Below are positions 8,570-17,642 of a stretch of 64,000 nucleotides of DNA, one piece after another. Position 1 is the stretch's first letter. Every line of letters starts with the position of its first letter. A program made the position numbers and the translations under genes. The notes under the pieces are model-generated. The model worked only from the letters and a program-made list of their open reading frames with translations. It did not search any database and was not told the origin of the DNA. The DNA lies in assembly GCF_014650695.1 (NCBI RefSeq), contig NZ_BMVL01000010.1:23172-87171 (forward strand), given 5' to 3'. This stretch comes from Streptomyces avidinii. Its GTDB lineage: Bacteria > Actinomycetota > Actinomycetes > Streptomycetales > Streptomycetaceae.

Positions 8570-9331
8570 ATGTCCATGCAGATCTTCGGCGTGGACATCG
8601 GCGGGTCAGGGATCAAGGGCGCTCCCGTGGACCTGGAACGTGGCGACCTGGCGCACGAGCGCCACAAAGTACTGACACCGCAGCCGGCCACCCCCGAGGG
8701 GGTGGCCGGCTGCGTCGTCGAGGTGGTGCGCAACTTCCACTGGGACGGACCGGTCGGGGTCACCTTCCCCGGCGTGGTCACCGGCGGCGTGACCCGCACG
8801 GCGGCCAACATGGACAAGTCCTGGATCGGCGTCGACTCGGCGGCGCTGCTCTCGCGCGAGCTCGGCGGCCTGCCCGTCACGGTCCTGAACGACGCGGACG
8901 CGGCGGGGATCGCGGAGATGACGTACGGGGCCGGACGCGGGCGGGAGGGCACCGTCCTGCTGCTCACCCTGGGGACGGGGATCGGCAGCGCCCTGTTCAC
9001 GGACGGGCAGCTGGTCCCGAACTCGGAGCTCGGTCACCTGGAGCTGAGGGGCCACGACGCGGAGACGCGGGCGTCGGTGAAGGCCAAGGAGGACCACGAC
9101 CTCACGTGGGAGCGCTGGGCGCACCGCGTGCAGCGCTACCTCCAGCACGTGGAGATGCTGTTCTCCCCGGACCTCTTCATCATCGGCGGTGGCGTCAGCC
9201 GCAAGCCGGAGAAGTTCCTGCCGCTGATCGAGGGCGTGCGGGCCGAGATCGTCCCGGCGAAGCTCCAGAACAACGCGGGCATCGTGGGAGCGGCGATGGC
9301 GGCGAAGGCTGTGAAGGCGGAGAAGCACTAG
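8570..9331 (+). CDS. ppgK: polyphosphate glucokinase
   Basis: This 253-aa ROK-family kinase phosphorylates glucose, using polyphosphate and often ATP as donor. It begins MSMQIFGVDIGGSGIKGAPVD, containing the phosphate-1 motif. The sugar-binding catalytic region follows (GVTFPGVV, VLNDADAAGIAEM) with the catalytic Asp in the ND(A) motif, then the phosphate-2 loop LLTLGTGIGSALF. PPGK-type proteins lack the zinc-binding cysteine cluster of other ROK kinases, and none is seen here. It is adjacent to ispH as in other Streptomyces (recollection). It converges with the next gene at a 9-bp gap. Confidence 0.93.
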   Translation: MSMQIFGVDIGGSGIKGAPVDLERGDLAHERHKVLTPQPATPEGVAGCVVEVVRNFHWDGPVGVTFPGVVTGGVTRTAANMDKSWIGVDSAALLSRELGGLPVTVLNDADAAGIAEMTYGAGRGREGTVLLLTLGTGIGSALFTDGQLVPNSELGHLELRGHDAETRASVKAKEDHDLTWERWAHRVQRYLQHVEMLFSPDLFIIGGGVSRKPEKFLPLIEGVRAEIVPAKLQNNAGIVGAAMAAKAVKAEKH

Positions 9332-9340
9332 GGCGACGGT

Positions 9341-9865
9341 TCACTGGGTGAGGCGGCGGGGCATCCGCCGCCTGCCGATGAGCACGGCCTTGCGGACGAC
9401 GGCGATCAGCGCGGCGACGAGCGTCCCGGCGTAGAGCCAGCCCGCGTGCAGCGACAGCGCGGACACCAGCCCCATCAGCTGACCGCCGAGGCCGCCGGAG
9501 CCGCCCGAGATGGGCCACACTCCGGCGGCGAAGGCGATGGGGACGCCGATCGGCGCGGTGATCAGGTCGGCGGGCCGCACCCAGAGGGCGGTGGCGGCCG
9601 CGACGGGCAGGAAGAGCAGCCCGTAGACGAAGAGCGAGGAGCCGAAGAGCAGCCAGCAGATCCCGGCCACCAGCACCATGGCGGCGCACGCGAACAGCCC
9701 GCCGCCGAGCCCGGTCAACCGCGGTCGGGGCATCCGCCGCCCGAGCGGGGACCGCCGTGGGCCGCCGGCGCCGCCCTGGGCGGGCACGGCGGTGGGCCGC
9801 GGCGCCCCGCGCTGGGCCGGGGGTCGCTGGGGGTGAGGGGCCGATCGCGTCCTGTGTTGCTCCAC
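9341..9865 (-). CDS. DUF6542-type small membrane protein
   Basis: This 174-aa protein has a proline/arginine-rich cytoplasmic N-terminus of about 50 residues, followed by about four hydrophobic segments: LFACAAMVLVAGICWLLFG, FVYGLLFLPVAAATALWV, ITAPIGVPIAFAAGVWP and LHAGWLYAGTLVAALIAVV. A basic tail (RKAVLIGRRRMPRR) follows. This matches the actinobacterial DUF6542 family, which has no known function. It is transcribed toward ppgK and away from ychF. It shows no enzymatic motif. Confidence 0.7.
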   Translation of the reverse strand: MEQHRTRSAPHPQRPPAQRGAPRPTAVPAQGGAGGPRRSPLGRRMPRPRLTGLGGGLFACAAMVLVAGICWLLFGSSLFVYGLLFLPVAAATALWVRPADLITAPIGVPIAFAAGVWPISGGSGGLGGQLMGLVSALSLHAGWLYAGTLVAALIAVVRKAVLIGRRRMPRRLTQ

Positions 9866-10000
9866 GTGACCAAGCTAGGCGGGGCGAGCGCGGTATCGGT
9901 GTGGGGACACGCGTACAACGAGTGCCACTCATCGGAAAGTAAACTGTCCGGTGGCCCACTCCCGGGCCGCCGCCCCCTCCAGCTACGGGAAGTCGCCAAC

Positions 10001-11089
<1,089 letters not shown>

Positions 11090-11137
11090 GTGTGCGAAAT
11101 AGCACCACGTTGCCCGCGGGGCAATCATGCAGTTCAG

Positions 11138-11167
11138 AAGGGCCCACCTCCTGGGAGGTGGGCCCTT
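11138..11167 (+). terminator. intrinsic terminator downstream of ychF, inside the element left end
   Basis: A perfect 14-bp stem (AAGGGCCCACCTCC, 11138-11151, paired with 11154-11167) encloses a 2-nt loop that would open to 4-6 nt in practice. It lies 49 bp after the ychF stop, on the element side of the att core. The element therefore appears to bring its own terminator for ychF. Confidence 0.75.
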
Positions 11168-11175
11168 GGCATTTT

Positions 11176-11206
11176 CCCGTGCTGGGATGGTGCTGGGATG
11201 GCTGAC
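11176..11206 (+). repeat. paired arm-like motif, copy 1
   Basis: CCCGTGCTGGGATGGTGCTG with a following GGGATGGCTGAC contains two direct copies of GTGCTGGGATG. It lies about 90 bp right of the 11071 core. Related pairs occur near 23903, 24846, 25638, 26018, 26771, 26927 and 27604. The spacing to the core suits arm-type binding sites of a tyrosine recombinase, but that role is inferred. Confidence 0.6.
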
Positions 11207-11361
11207 CCCTCGTCACCTGCCATCACCCCCGATCGCCCTTCCCGTGCTGCGGCTGCGCTGCGCGTGGGTGAGCTGCACGCGTTGGCCAGGTGTGCGTCCC
11301 GACTCTTCGGGCCGCAGGGCCCGACCGGGGCGTTGCGGTATGGGACGACGAGGCCGGTTGA

Positions 11362-11632
11362 TTAGGTCCTGTCATTCAGCACGGTCACGTCCTCGCAGAC
11401 CGTGGCAAGGCCGGAGTACCGCCAGGCCTTCGCGCCCGCGGTGGCGCCGGCGACGGCCGGGCCGCGGCGATCACGAGTCTCGTGCCGGCGTCGATGATGC
11501 CCTGCACGTTCACCGAGAACCGATAGTTGCGCGAGGGCGCCCGGACCTTCCGATCGAGGACCGGAACCAGAGCACCGTCCACGATCCACGGCCGTTCGTA
11601 CGCGTGCTGATCAATCTGGCAGATGAAGCCGT
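11362..11632 (-). pseudogene. IS5-like transposase fragment, frameshifted
   Basis: Read on the minus strand, one frame gives QIDQHAYERPWIVDGALVPV then LDRKVRAPSRNYRFSVNVQG and IIDAGTRLVIAAARPSP. A second frame continues with AGATAGAKAWRYSGLATVCE and DVTVLNDRT before a stop at 11362. Together they match the central catalytic-core region of IS5-type (DDE) transposases, in which the first Asp follows WIVDGALVP. The frame breaks near 11450, both ends of the gene are missing, and no flanking inverted repeat was found. It is a dead remnant inside the island. Confidence 0.7.
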
Positions 11633-11748
11633 GTCAGGTCCGGCCTATGCGCATGTCATCGGCCATTGCCCAGGTGAGGGCCGGGGGGGCCGGGCTAGGC
11701 TTGACCAGCGTGGACATCAGAGCTGAATGAGCGTCACCGGGGAGAGGG

Positions 11749-13884
11749 ATGAGCGGGGCGGGGCAGAAGCCTGTGAAGACGACGCCGCTGGAGCTGTATC
11801 AGATGCGGGCGGCGCTGACTCAGGCTTACCGAGGGATCATCGACGAGAGCGATCTGCAGCGAAACTCCGAGGCCGAACGGGAAAGGGCCTTTCTGTCCCG
11901 AGCCGTGGCGGCCACGGCGATCCGGCGGGTGACAGGTTGGGAGCATAAGGCGTGCGCTGAGGCCGTGATCGACGGTAGCGACGACAACGGAATCGACGCC
12001 GTTGCCGTAGTGGACGGTACCCAGGTGTGGCTGGTTCAAGCCAAGTGGAGCGACAAGGGGACGGCTGGATTCCACACAGATGCGGCTCGCGGCTTCGTGG
12101 ACGGACTGCGGTTGTTGGAGCAGCGGCAGTTCGACGCCTTCAACGACAAGCTCCAGCCGTTCGCCCCTCTTCTCGCTTCGGCCATGGGGGATACCAACCT
12201 CAAGATCAACCTTGTCATCGCGGCCGTCGGGAACGATCCGCTCAGCTCGCACACCGTGAACATCCTCGACCGTGCTGTCGAGGATCATCACGGGCACGGG
12301 CCGATGCTGAGCTACCAGCTCATGGGGACTGGGGAGCTGCTGCGGCAGCTGCGTGAGGACCGCACTCCAGATCCCGTGAACGTCAAGGTGAAGATGCCGA
12401 AGTGGATCCACCGTGACATCCCCTTCCCTGCCTACCAGGGCAGCGTGGCGGCCGGGGAGATCGCCGGGTGGTACGAGGACCACGGTGCCCGTCTCTTCTC
12501 ACAGAACATCCGCCAGTCGCTCGGGCTGACCCGCATCAACTCCGGCATCGAGAAGACCCTGACGGACGAGCCGGAGAACTTCTGGTACTTCAACAACGGC
12601 ATCACGATCCTGTGCGACAGGATCGAGCCGTACTATCCGGACAGGCGTCACCCTGCCTATCCGGTGGAACTCCGGCTCACCCATGTCAGCGTGGTCAACG
12701 GGGCCCAGACCGTCACCTCCATCCACAAGGCGATGCAGGTGACGCCGGATACCGTCGAGGATGCCGATGTGATGGTCCGCGTGATCTCCCTGGGTGACGA
12801 GCGCGCCGACTACGCATCGAAGATCACCGAGACCACGAACACCCAGAACGACGTCTCTCGACGGGACTTTATCGCTCTGGACGAAACCCAGGCCCTGATC
12901 AGGGAGGACTTCGATCTCACTCTGGACAAGACCTACGTGTACAAACGGGGCGAGGCCGATCCGGCACCGGATTCTGGCTGCTCGGTGGTACACGCGGCCA
13001 TAGCCCTCGCATGCGCCCGCCGTACGCCTGAACTGGCCGTACGGGCCAAGCGGGACACCGATCTGCTCTGGGAGAGGGGAGACGGAGGGGCGTATCCGCG
13101 GCTCTTCGGTGAGGTTCCGAGCGCCTTCCGGGTCTGGAGATGCGTCCAGATCCAGCGAGAGGTCGGCAAGGCGCTCGACGCCCTACGCAAGCGCCTTCAG
13201 GGACGCGCCCAGGACACGGCTCAGCGCGGCGACCTGCTGATCACCCATCTGGTCTTCCAACTGCTCGACTTGGCGGACATCGATGAGCCGGGCTACCCGC
13301 TGGATTCCGTGCTGGAGTCCGTCCCGAAGCTGACCGAATCCGTGCTGTCGTGGCTGATCTACCGAGTGGACGAGACCTACGGCACTACCTCGTTCTTGGG
13401 GAGCACCTTCACCAACGAGACGCGCTGCCGGGAGCTGTCCCGGGTCGTGCCGCAGGACGTGCGGGGTGGGGCCCCGGTGCCGCAGCTGCCGGACAACTAC
13501 CAGCCGCCCGCCCAGCAGAAGCGCCGTCGCCGCCGCCCCAACGTCGTTCCGACTCTTGTCAGCGCCGGGATCATCCCGGACGGGACGCCGCTGGTGTACG
13601 TCCCGTACAACGCTCCGGAAACAAGGGCGACGAAGGAGTGGCTCAAGGCGGACGAGAGCCGTGCGCAGGTCCGCTGGCAGAACGATCGGACTAAACCGCT
13701 CATCTGGTCCTACGACGGTGCGGCTTACTCGGCCAGCGGGCTCGTGACCCGTATCTGGGAGCTCGCAGGCTGGGAGGAGGCTCCCATCGCGGTGCAAGGA
13801 CCTGCGCGCTGGGTACTTGATGGCAGGCGCAATCTGTGGCAGGTAGCCAAGGAGTGGCTGGATGCCCAGGAGGAAGAGGGCTGA
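11749..13884 (+). CDS. AIPR-family anti-phage protein with nuclease-like N-terminus and RAMA-like C-terminus
   Basis: This 711-aa protein starts at ATG 11749, with a GGAGAGGG ribosome site. The central AIPR (abortive infection phage resistance) domain is identified by FSQNIRQSLG (about 251-260) and ENFWYFNNGITILC (about 276-289), followed by VVNGAQTVTSIHKAM. The first 100 residues contain NGIDAV at 80-85 and VWLVQAK at 93-99, giving Asp-83 and a QxK pair compatible with a PD-(D/E)xK nuclease fold. The last 115 residues (LVSAGIIPDGTPLVY, then a repeat-like LIWSYDGAAYSASGLVTRI) resemble the RAMA domain associated with restriction and modification enzymes. It is the first gene of the island and reads toward the DUF262 gene. 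Family assignment is strong; the fused ends are inference. Confidence 0.85.
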   Translation: MSGAGQKPVKTTPLELYQMRAALTQAYRGIIDESDLQRNSEAERERAFLSRAVAATAIRRVTGWEHKACAEAVIDGSDDNGIDAVAVVDGTQVWLVQAKWSDKGTAGFHTDAARGFVDGLRLLEQRQFDAFNDKLQPFAPLLASAMGDTNLKINLVIAAVGNDPLSSHTVNILDRAVEDHHGHGPMLSYQLMGTGELLRQLREDRTPDPVNVKVKMPKWIHRDIPFPAYQGSVAAGEIAGWYEDHGARLFSQNIRQSLGLTRINSGIEKTLTDEPENFWYFNNGITILCDRIEPYYPDRRHPAYPVELRLTHVSVVNGAQTVTSIHKAMQVTPDTVEDADVMVRVISLGDERADYASKITETTNTQNDVSRRDFIALDETQALIREDFDLTLDKTYVYKRGEADPAPDSGCSVVHAAIALACARRTPELAVRAKRDTDLLWERGDGGAYPRLFGEVPSAFRVWRCVQIQREVGKALDALRKRLQGRAQDTAQRGDLLITHLVFQLLDLADIDEPGYPLDSVLESVPKLTESVLSWLIYRVDETYGTTSFLGSTFTNETRCRELSRVVPQDVRGGAPVPQLPDNYQPPAQQKRRRRRPNVVPTLVSAGIIPDGTPLVYVPYNAPETRATKEWLKADESRAQVRWQNDRTKPLIWSYDGAAYSASGLVTRIWELAGWEEAPIAVQGPARWVLDGRRNLWQVAKEWLDAQEEEG

Positions 13885-14078
13885 TGCGGTCCGTTCGGTC
13901 ACCTGTCATCACCTCTCATATCCGTACCGTGCTGGACGTCTCTTCGGCACGCTGGCGCGCAGTGGGACTGTGTCCCTGTGCGACGGTCGACTGACGTAGT
14001 CGGCGGATTGTCAGTGCTGACTTCTAGGATCGTCTCGAATGTTGCATTGGCGAGCAGGCACAGCAGTGGAGGGGCGGA

Positions 14079-15800
14079 ATGGGGTCATCTCAGGGCTCCG
14101 GGCGCGTCACAGCGCCCGAGCCGACGATTGCGCCGATCGCGACGCTCGCGCACCGCGTGCTGTCCGGAGAGATCGTTCTGCCGAAGTACCAGCGGGCGTT
14201 CGTCTGGGAGCCGGAACAGGTGCTGTATCTGCTGGACTCGGTCCGCCGGAACTATCCCATCGGCAGTCTGCTGATGTGGCGTACGTCCGACCGGAGGCTG
14301 GCCAGCGGTCACGAGATTGCTGGACTGACCACTGTCCCGCAGGTGTCCGGGGCTCCGGTGCAGTACGTCATCGATGGGCAGCAGCGGCTGGCGAGCCTCG
14401 TGGGCGCGATGCACGGCGAGGGGGCACGATGGAGGATCGGATTCGACCTGGCCCGTGAGGAGTTCCTGTACCTCACGGAGGAAACCCCGGCCGGTGCGCA
14501 TGTCATTCCCGTGCGCGACCTGGACTCGGCGGGCTCGATGATGGCGTGGGTTTTGAGGGACAAACCGACGGACGAGCACGTGCGGCGCGCTCAGGCACTG
14601 AGCGATCAGTTCCGCGGGTACCAGGTACCAGTTGTGACCATGCTTGAGGTCACCGAGGAGGACTCGGCCCGCATCTTCGAGCGGATCAACAGCACGGGCA
14701 CAAGGATGGACATCGTCGATCTTGTGCGCGCCGGGACCTGGTCGAACGACTTCGACCTCAAGGAGGAGATCGAACAGCTGCTGCAGGTTCTCGACCGAAA
14801 GCGGTACGGCCGGGTCGATACCAAGACCATGCTCCGCACGATCTCCGCAGCCGCCGGCTTGGGGTTCTCCACGAAGTCCATCCAGGACCTGCGGCGTCTC
14901 GACCGCGCGGAGTTGCAGGACGCGGTGAGCGAGGCCGGCAAGGCGGCCGCTCGAGCGGTCGACTTCCTCTTCACTCAGATCCGGACCCCTCGCGCCGAGG
15001 CTCTGCCGTACTACAACCAGTTCGCGGTCCTGGTGGAGCTGTTCCGGCAACTCCCCAAACCGTCCGCCGATCAGTACGCGGCGATCGGCAGGTGGTTCTG
15101 GCTGACGGCGAGCAGCGAGTACTTCAAGGGCTGGCGCGAGTCACAGATGACGGCTGACCTCGACGCGGTGAGCGCCTTCGTCACCGGCCAGGCGACGGAG
15201 ATCGAGACCGGGGCGGGGCTGCCGCGCGACGTGCTTTGGCAGCGCACGCAGTTCTCACGCGCCAACGCGCCAACCAAGCTGCACGTCCTGCTGATGTCGT
15301 ACGAGAAGCCGGTGGACCTCAACACCGGTCAGTCCATCGACACCGACAAGGCGCTGGCCGGGCAGAACGACAAGCAGTTCCATCATTTCTTCCCGCGCGC
15401 CTTTCTGAAACGACGCGGAGTGAGCGCGGCTCGGGCGAACGTGTGCGGAAACCTGATCATGTTGAGTGCGATCACCAACAACGCCATCTCCGACTCTCCG
15501 CCCTCCGTGTATCTCAAGGACTTGATCGACTGGCACGGCGAGGACACTCTGCGAGCTCGGCTGCGGACCTGTCTCATCGAGGAGGACGCCTACCAGGCTG
15601 CTCTGCGGGATGACTACGAGGGCTTCCTGAAGGCTCGCTCGCGGACCCTGCACGCGCGTCTGATTGACCTGATCGGATCGGCGGCCGAGGGCGGCGCCGA
15701 CTCGAGGCCGGAGATCACGTCGATCGACGCCGAGGAGGCCGTGGAGCCAGACCCCGTACCGGACGACGCGGAGCCGTTCGACCGCGACTCGGTCGACTAA
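14079..15800 (+). CDS. DUF262 protein with HNH-type C-terminal domain (GmrSD-like)
   Basis: This 573-aa protein starts at ATG 14079, with GGAGG 6 bp upstream. The N-terminal DUF262 (ParB/sulfiredoxin-like) domain shows YQRAFVWEPEQ (37-47) and the hallmark VIDGQQRLASL (97-107), which in GmrS-type proteins belongs to a nucleotide-binding or hydrolysing site. Near residue 434 an HNH-like module appears (FHHFFPRAFL), followed by the CGNLIMLS segment and an Asn-rich stretch (TNNAISD), matching the DUF1524-like C-terminal half of GmrSD enzymes. GmrSD is a type IV restriction enzyme that cuts modified phage DNA. Here the two halves are one polypeptide, as in single-chain relatives. The target specificity is unknown. 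Confidence 0.85.
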   Translation: MGSSQGSGRVTAPEPTIAPIATLAHRVLSGEIVLPKYQRAFVWEPEQVLYLLDSVRRNYPIGSLLMWRTSDRRLASGHEIAGLTTVPQVSGAPVQYVIDGQQRLASLVGAMHGEGARWRIGFDLAREEFLYLTEETPAGAHVIPVRDLDSAGSMMAWVLRDKPTDEHVRRAQALSDQFRGYQVPVVTMLEVTEEDSARIFERINSTGTRMDIVDLVRAGTWSNDFDLKEEIEQLLQVLDRKRYGRVDTKTMLRTISAAAGLGFSTKSIQDLRRLDRAELQDAVSEAGKAAARAVDFLFTQIRTPRAEALPYYNQFAVLVELFRQLPKPSADQYAAIGRWFWLTASSEYFKGWRESQMTADLDAVSAFVTGQATEIETGAGLPRDVLWQRTQFSRANAPTKLHVLLMSYEKPVDLNTGQSIDTDKALAGQNDKQFHHFFPRAFLKRRGVSAARANVCGNLIMLSAITNNAISDSPPSVYLKDLIDWHGEDTLRARLRTCLIEEDAYQAALRDDYEGFLKARSRTLHARLIDLIGSAAEGGADSRPEITSIDAEEAVEPDPVPDDAEPFDRDSVD

Positions 15801-15816
15801 GCCGGGCCTGATCGTC

Positions 15817-16485
15817 ATGCGCATGAGGGAGGTCCCGGCGCGGGATCGGCCGAGAGAGCGACTGCTCGACCGGGGTACGGAGGCGCTGTCCGACCGGGAG
15901 CTTCTCGGACTGCTGCTGGGGGCGGGCCTGGCCGGCCAGGACGCCGTGGAGCTGGCGGGACGGTTGATCGCCCGGCACGGTGGGCTGCACGCGCTCTCGC
16001 GCGTCCCTGCCCATGAGCTTGCTGTCGGTCTGCCGGGTGTGGGCCCGGCGAAGGCGGCGCGGGTCGCGGCGGCATTCGAGTTGGGACGGCGGGTGGCGGT
16101 CCAGCAGGCTCCCGGCCTGCGGCGAATTTCCGGCTCCGCCGACTTGGCAGCCGTCGCGAGCCCTCTCCTCCGTGGCTTGCGCCATGAACGTGCGGTTCTG
16201 GTGACCTGCGACGGGGCGGGCGTGGTCCTCCGCACCTCCGTCCTCACCGACGGCGCGTCCGACCGCACTCTCGTCCCGGTCCGCGACACCCTTGCCCGCG
16301 TTCTCGCCCTCGGCGGCACGGCGTTCGGTGTCGCCCACAACCACCCCACAGGCCGTCTGACGCCGAGCGACGCCGACCGCCTCGCGACATCCCGCCTTAC
16401 GGCGGGGGCGGAGGCGGTCGGTCTGCGGTTCCTCGACCATGTGGTGGTGACGGACGAGGGGTGGCGGAGGATCCCCCCAGGTTGA
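15817..16485 (+). CDS. RadC-like JAB/MPN-domain protein
   Basis: This 222-aa protein starts at ATG 15817, with ATG 15823 two codons on. The N-terminal UPF0758 helix-hairpin-helix region (LSDRELLGLLLGAG, then LPGVGPAKAARVAAAFELGRR) is followed by the JAB domain with zinc ligands in VAHNHPTGRLTPSDAD at about 173-188. RadC is no longer regarded as a repair enzyme. Homologs are frequent in mobile and defence islands, and their biochemical role is unsettled. The gene lies 16 bp after the DUF262 stop, so the two are probably co-transcribed. It converges with hsdS, whose stop is 5 bp away. Confidence 0.88.
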   Translation: MRMREVPARDRPRERLLDRGTEALSDRELLGLLLGAGLAGQDAVELAGRLIARHGGLHALSRVPAHELAVGLPGVGPAKAARVAAAFELGRRVAVQQAPGLRRISGSADLAAVASPLLRGLRHERAVLVTCDGAGVVLRTSVLTDGASDRTLVPVRDTLARVLALGGTAFGVAHNHPTGRLTPSDADRLATSRLTAGAEAVGLRFLDHVVVTDEGWRRIPPG

Positions 16486-16490
16486 CCTGT

Positions 16491-17642
16491 CTACAGCCGC
16501 CCGGAAAAGGCGGCGTCGAGCAGCGAAGGGGGCAGCGCCTGCAGCGTAGGCAAAGAGTGCGCTGCACTCAGGCGTTCGTTCAGCCCGTCGAGGGTGGACG
16601 CCACTCGGTCCTGCGTGTCACGCGGCGGTAGATCGAACCGAATATTTTCGAATCTCTTCATGCCGAGAGTGCGATTTCTGTCCGCGGCGCCGGGTGAACA
16701 CGCCGAGATCTGACTCAGCCCTTTTCGCGCCAGGAGATAGTGGCGCAGATAGCTGATATTAACGCGTCCATCCTTCGGCACGTAGAAAAGGAAGCGGTTT
16801 GAGGCAACGAATTCCTCTTCATTTTCACTTGTCATGCCGATCGCTCCCTCCCAGGCCTTGATATTGCTCAGAACCAGTGCCGAATTGGGGAACCTATAGA
16901 AGCGCAATTTTCCCAGCTGGCTTCCAGGGGTCGAGTCATAGCGAATCATCCCGCGACCGAAACCGCGCATGCCGATCGGCCGGTAAATCGCCTCAGGGAG
17001 CACGTTGATTTCGTCGCGCTTCAGGGTCACAATGTCGCCCATGCGAACAGTTTCGGTGGAGTGTTCTAGGGCTTCGTGAATCATGGATTCTTGCAGACTC
17101 ACTCGCACGGAAGAAGCGTGTGAACGCAACGTTTGTACGGTCATGCACTTCTCCATCGCCGCGTCCAGCTTGTCGGCGATGCGTCGCTGTTCATCCACGT
17201 GCGGCAGGGGTACTCGGAGTGCGAGCAAACGTTCTGCACTGACCCGCTCTCGACGGGCTCCGATTCCCTTAGATTCGCCTTTCAGCATATCCCAGAAGGC
17301 TGGCCAGCCGAACAAGTGCTTCACGTAACGACTTTCCCCAACTCCCTCCCTCAGTGAGAAGGTAGGGAATTCCGGGGAAGCGAAGTATCCGTCGAACTCG
17401 TCCGGCACTAGCGCGATTGCCCCCTCGAACGCTTTGAGGCGGCTCATGACGAACTGTCCGCCGGTCATTCGGTGAAGCGTCTTATAGCTGGTCTGCCCAC
17501 CTGTAATCTGCTCACGCGCGAACACTCCATTGCCGAATCCGCGAACTCCAGCGATGCGATAGGTCTTTTCTGAGGTCACGGCGTGGGCATCGATATTCAT
17601 GCGAAGGGCGTCACCCAGCGGACGAACGTCAGGCGCTTTCAT
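16491..17642 (-). CDS. hsdS: type I restriction-modification specificity subunit
   Basis: This 383-aa HsdS has two target-recognition half-domains. The first covers about residues 1-185 and ends in the conserved coiled coil (LPHVDEQRRIADKLDAAMEK). The second covers about 200-383 and ends LPPRDTQDRVASTLDGLNER. HsdS reads the bipartite target for methylation and cleavage. Its ATG overlaps the hsdM stop by 4 bp, indicating translational coupling. Base composition falls sharply across the recognition domains: for example 16621-16680 is 50 percent G+C, against about 70 percent nearby. This suggests recent exchange of specificity sequences. The DNA target cannot be predicted by eye. Confidence 0.93.
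   Translation of the reverse strand: MKAPDVRPLGDALRMNIDAHAVTSEKTYRIAGVRGFGNGVFAREQITGGQTSYKTLHRMTGGQFVMSRLKAFEGAIALVPDEFDGYFASPEFPTFSLREGVGESRYVKHLFGWPAFWDMLKGESKGIGARRERVSAERLLALRVPLPHVDEQRRIADKLDAAMEKCMTVQTLRSHASSVRVSLQESMIHEALEHSTETVRMGDIVTLKRDEINVLPEAIYRPIGMRGFGRGMIRYDSTPGSQLGKLRFYRFPNSALVLSNIKAWEGAIGMTSENEEEFVASNRFLFYVPKDGRVNISYLRHYLLARKGLSQISACSPGAADRNRTLGMKRFENIRFDLPPRDTQDRVASTLDGLNERLSAAHSLPTLQALPPSLLDAAFSGRL

Noticed and set aside
15817..16485. RadC as a DNA repair gene
   Set aside because: The historical repair role of RadC is no longer supported, and the context is a defence island, so only a RadC-like JAB protein is claimed.
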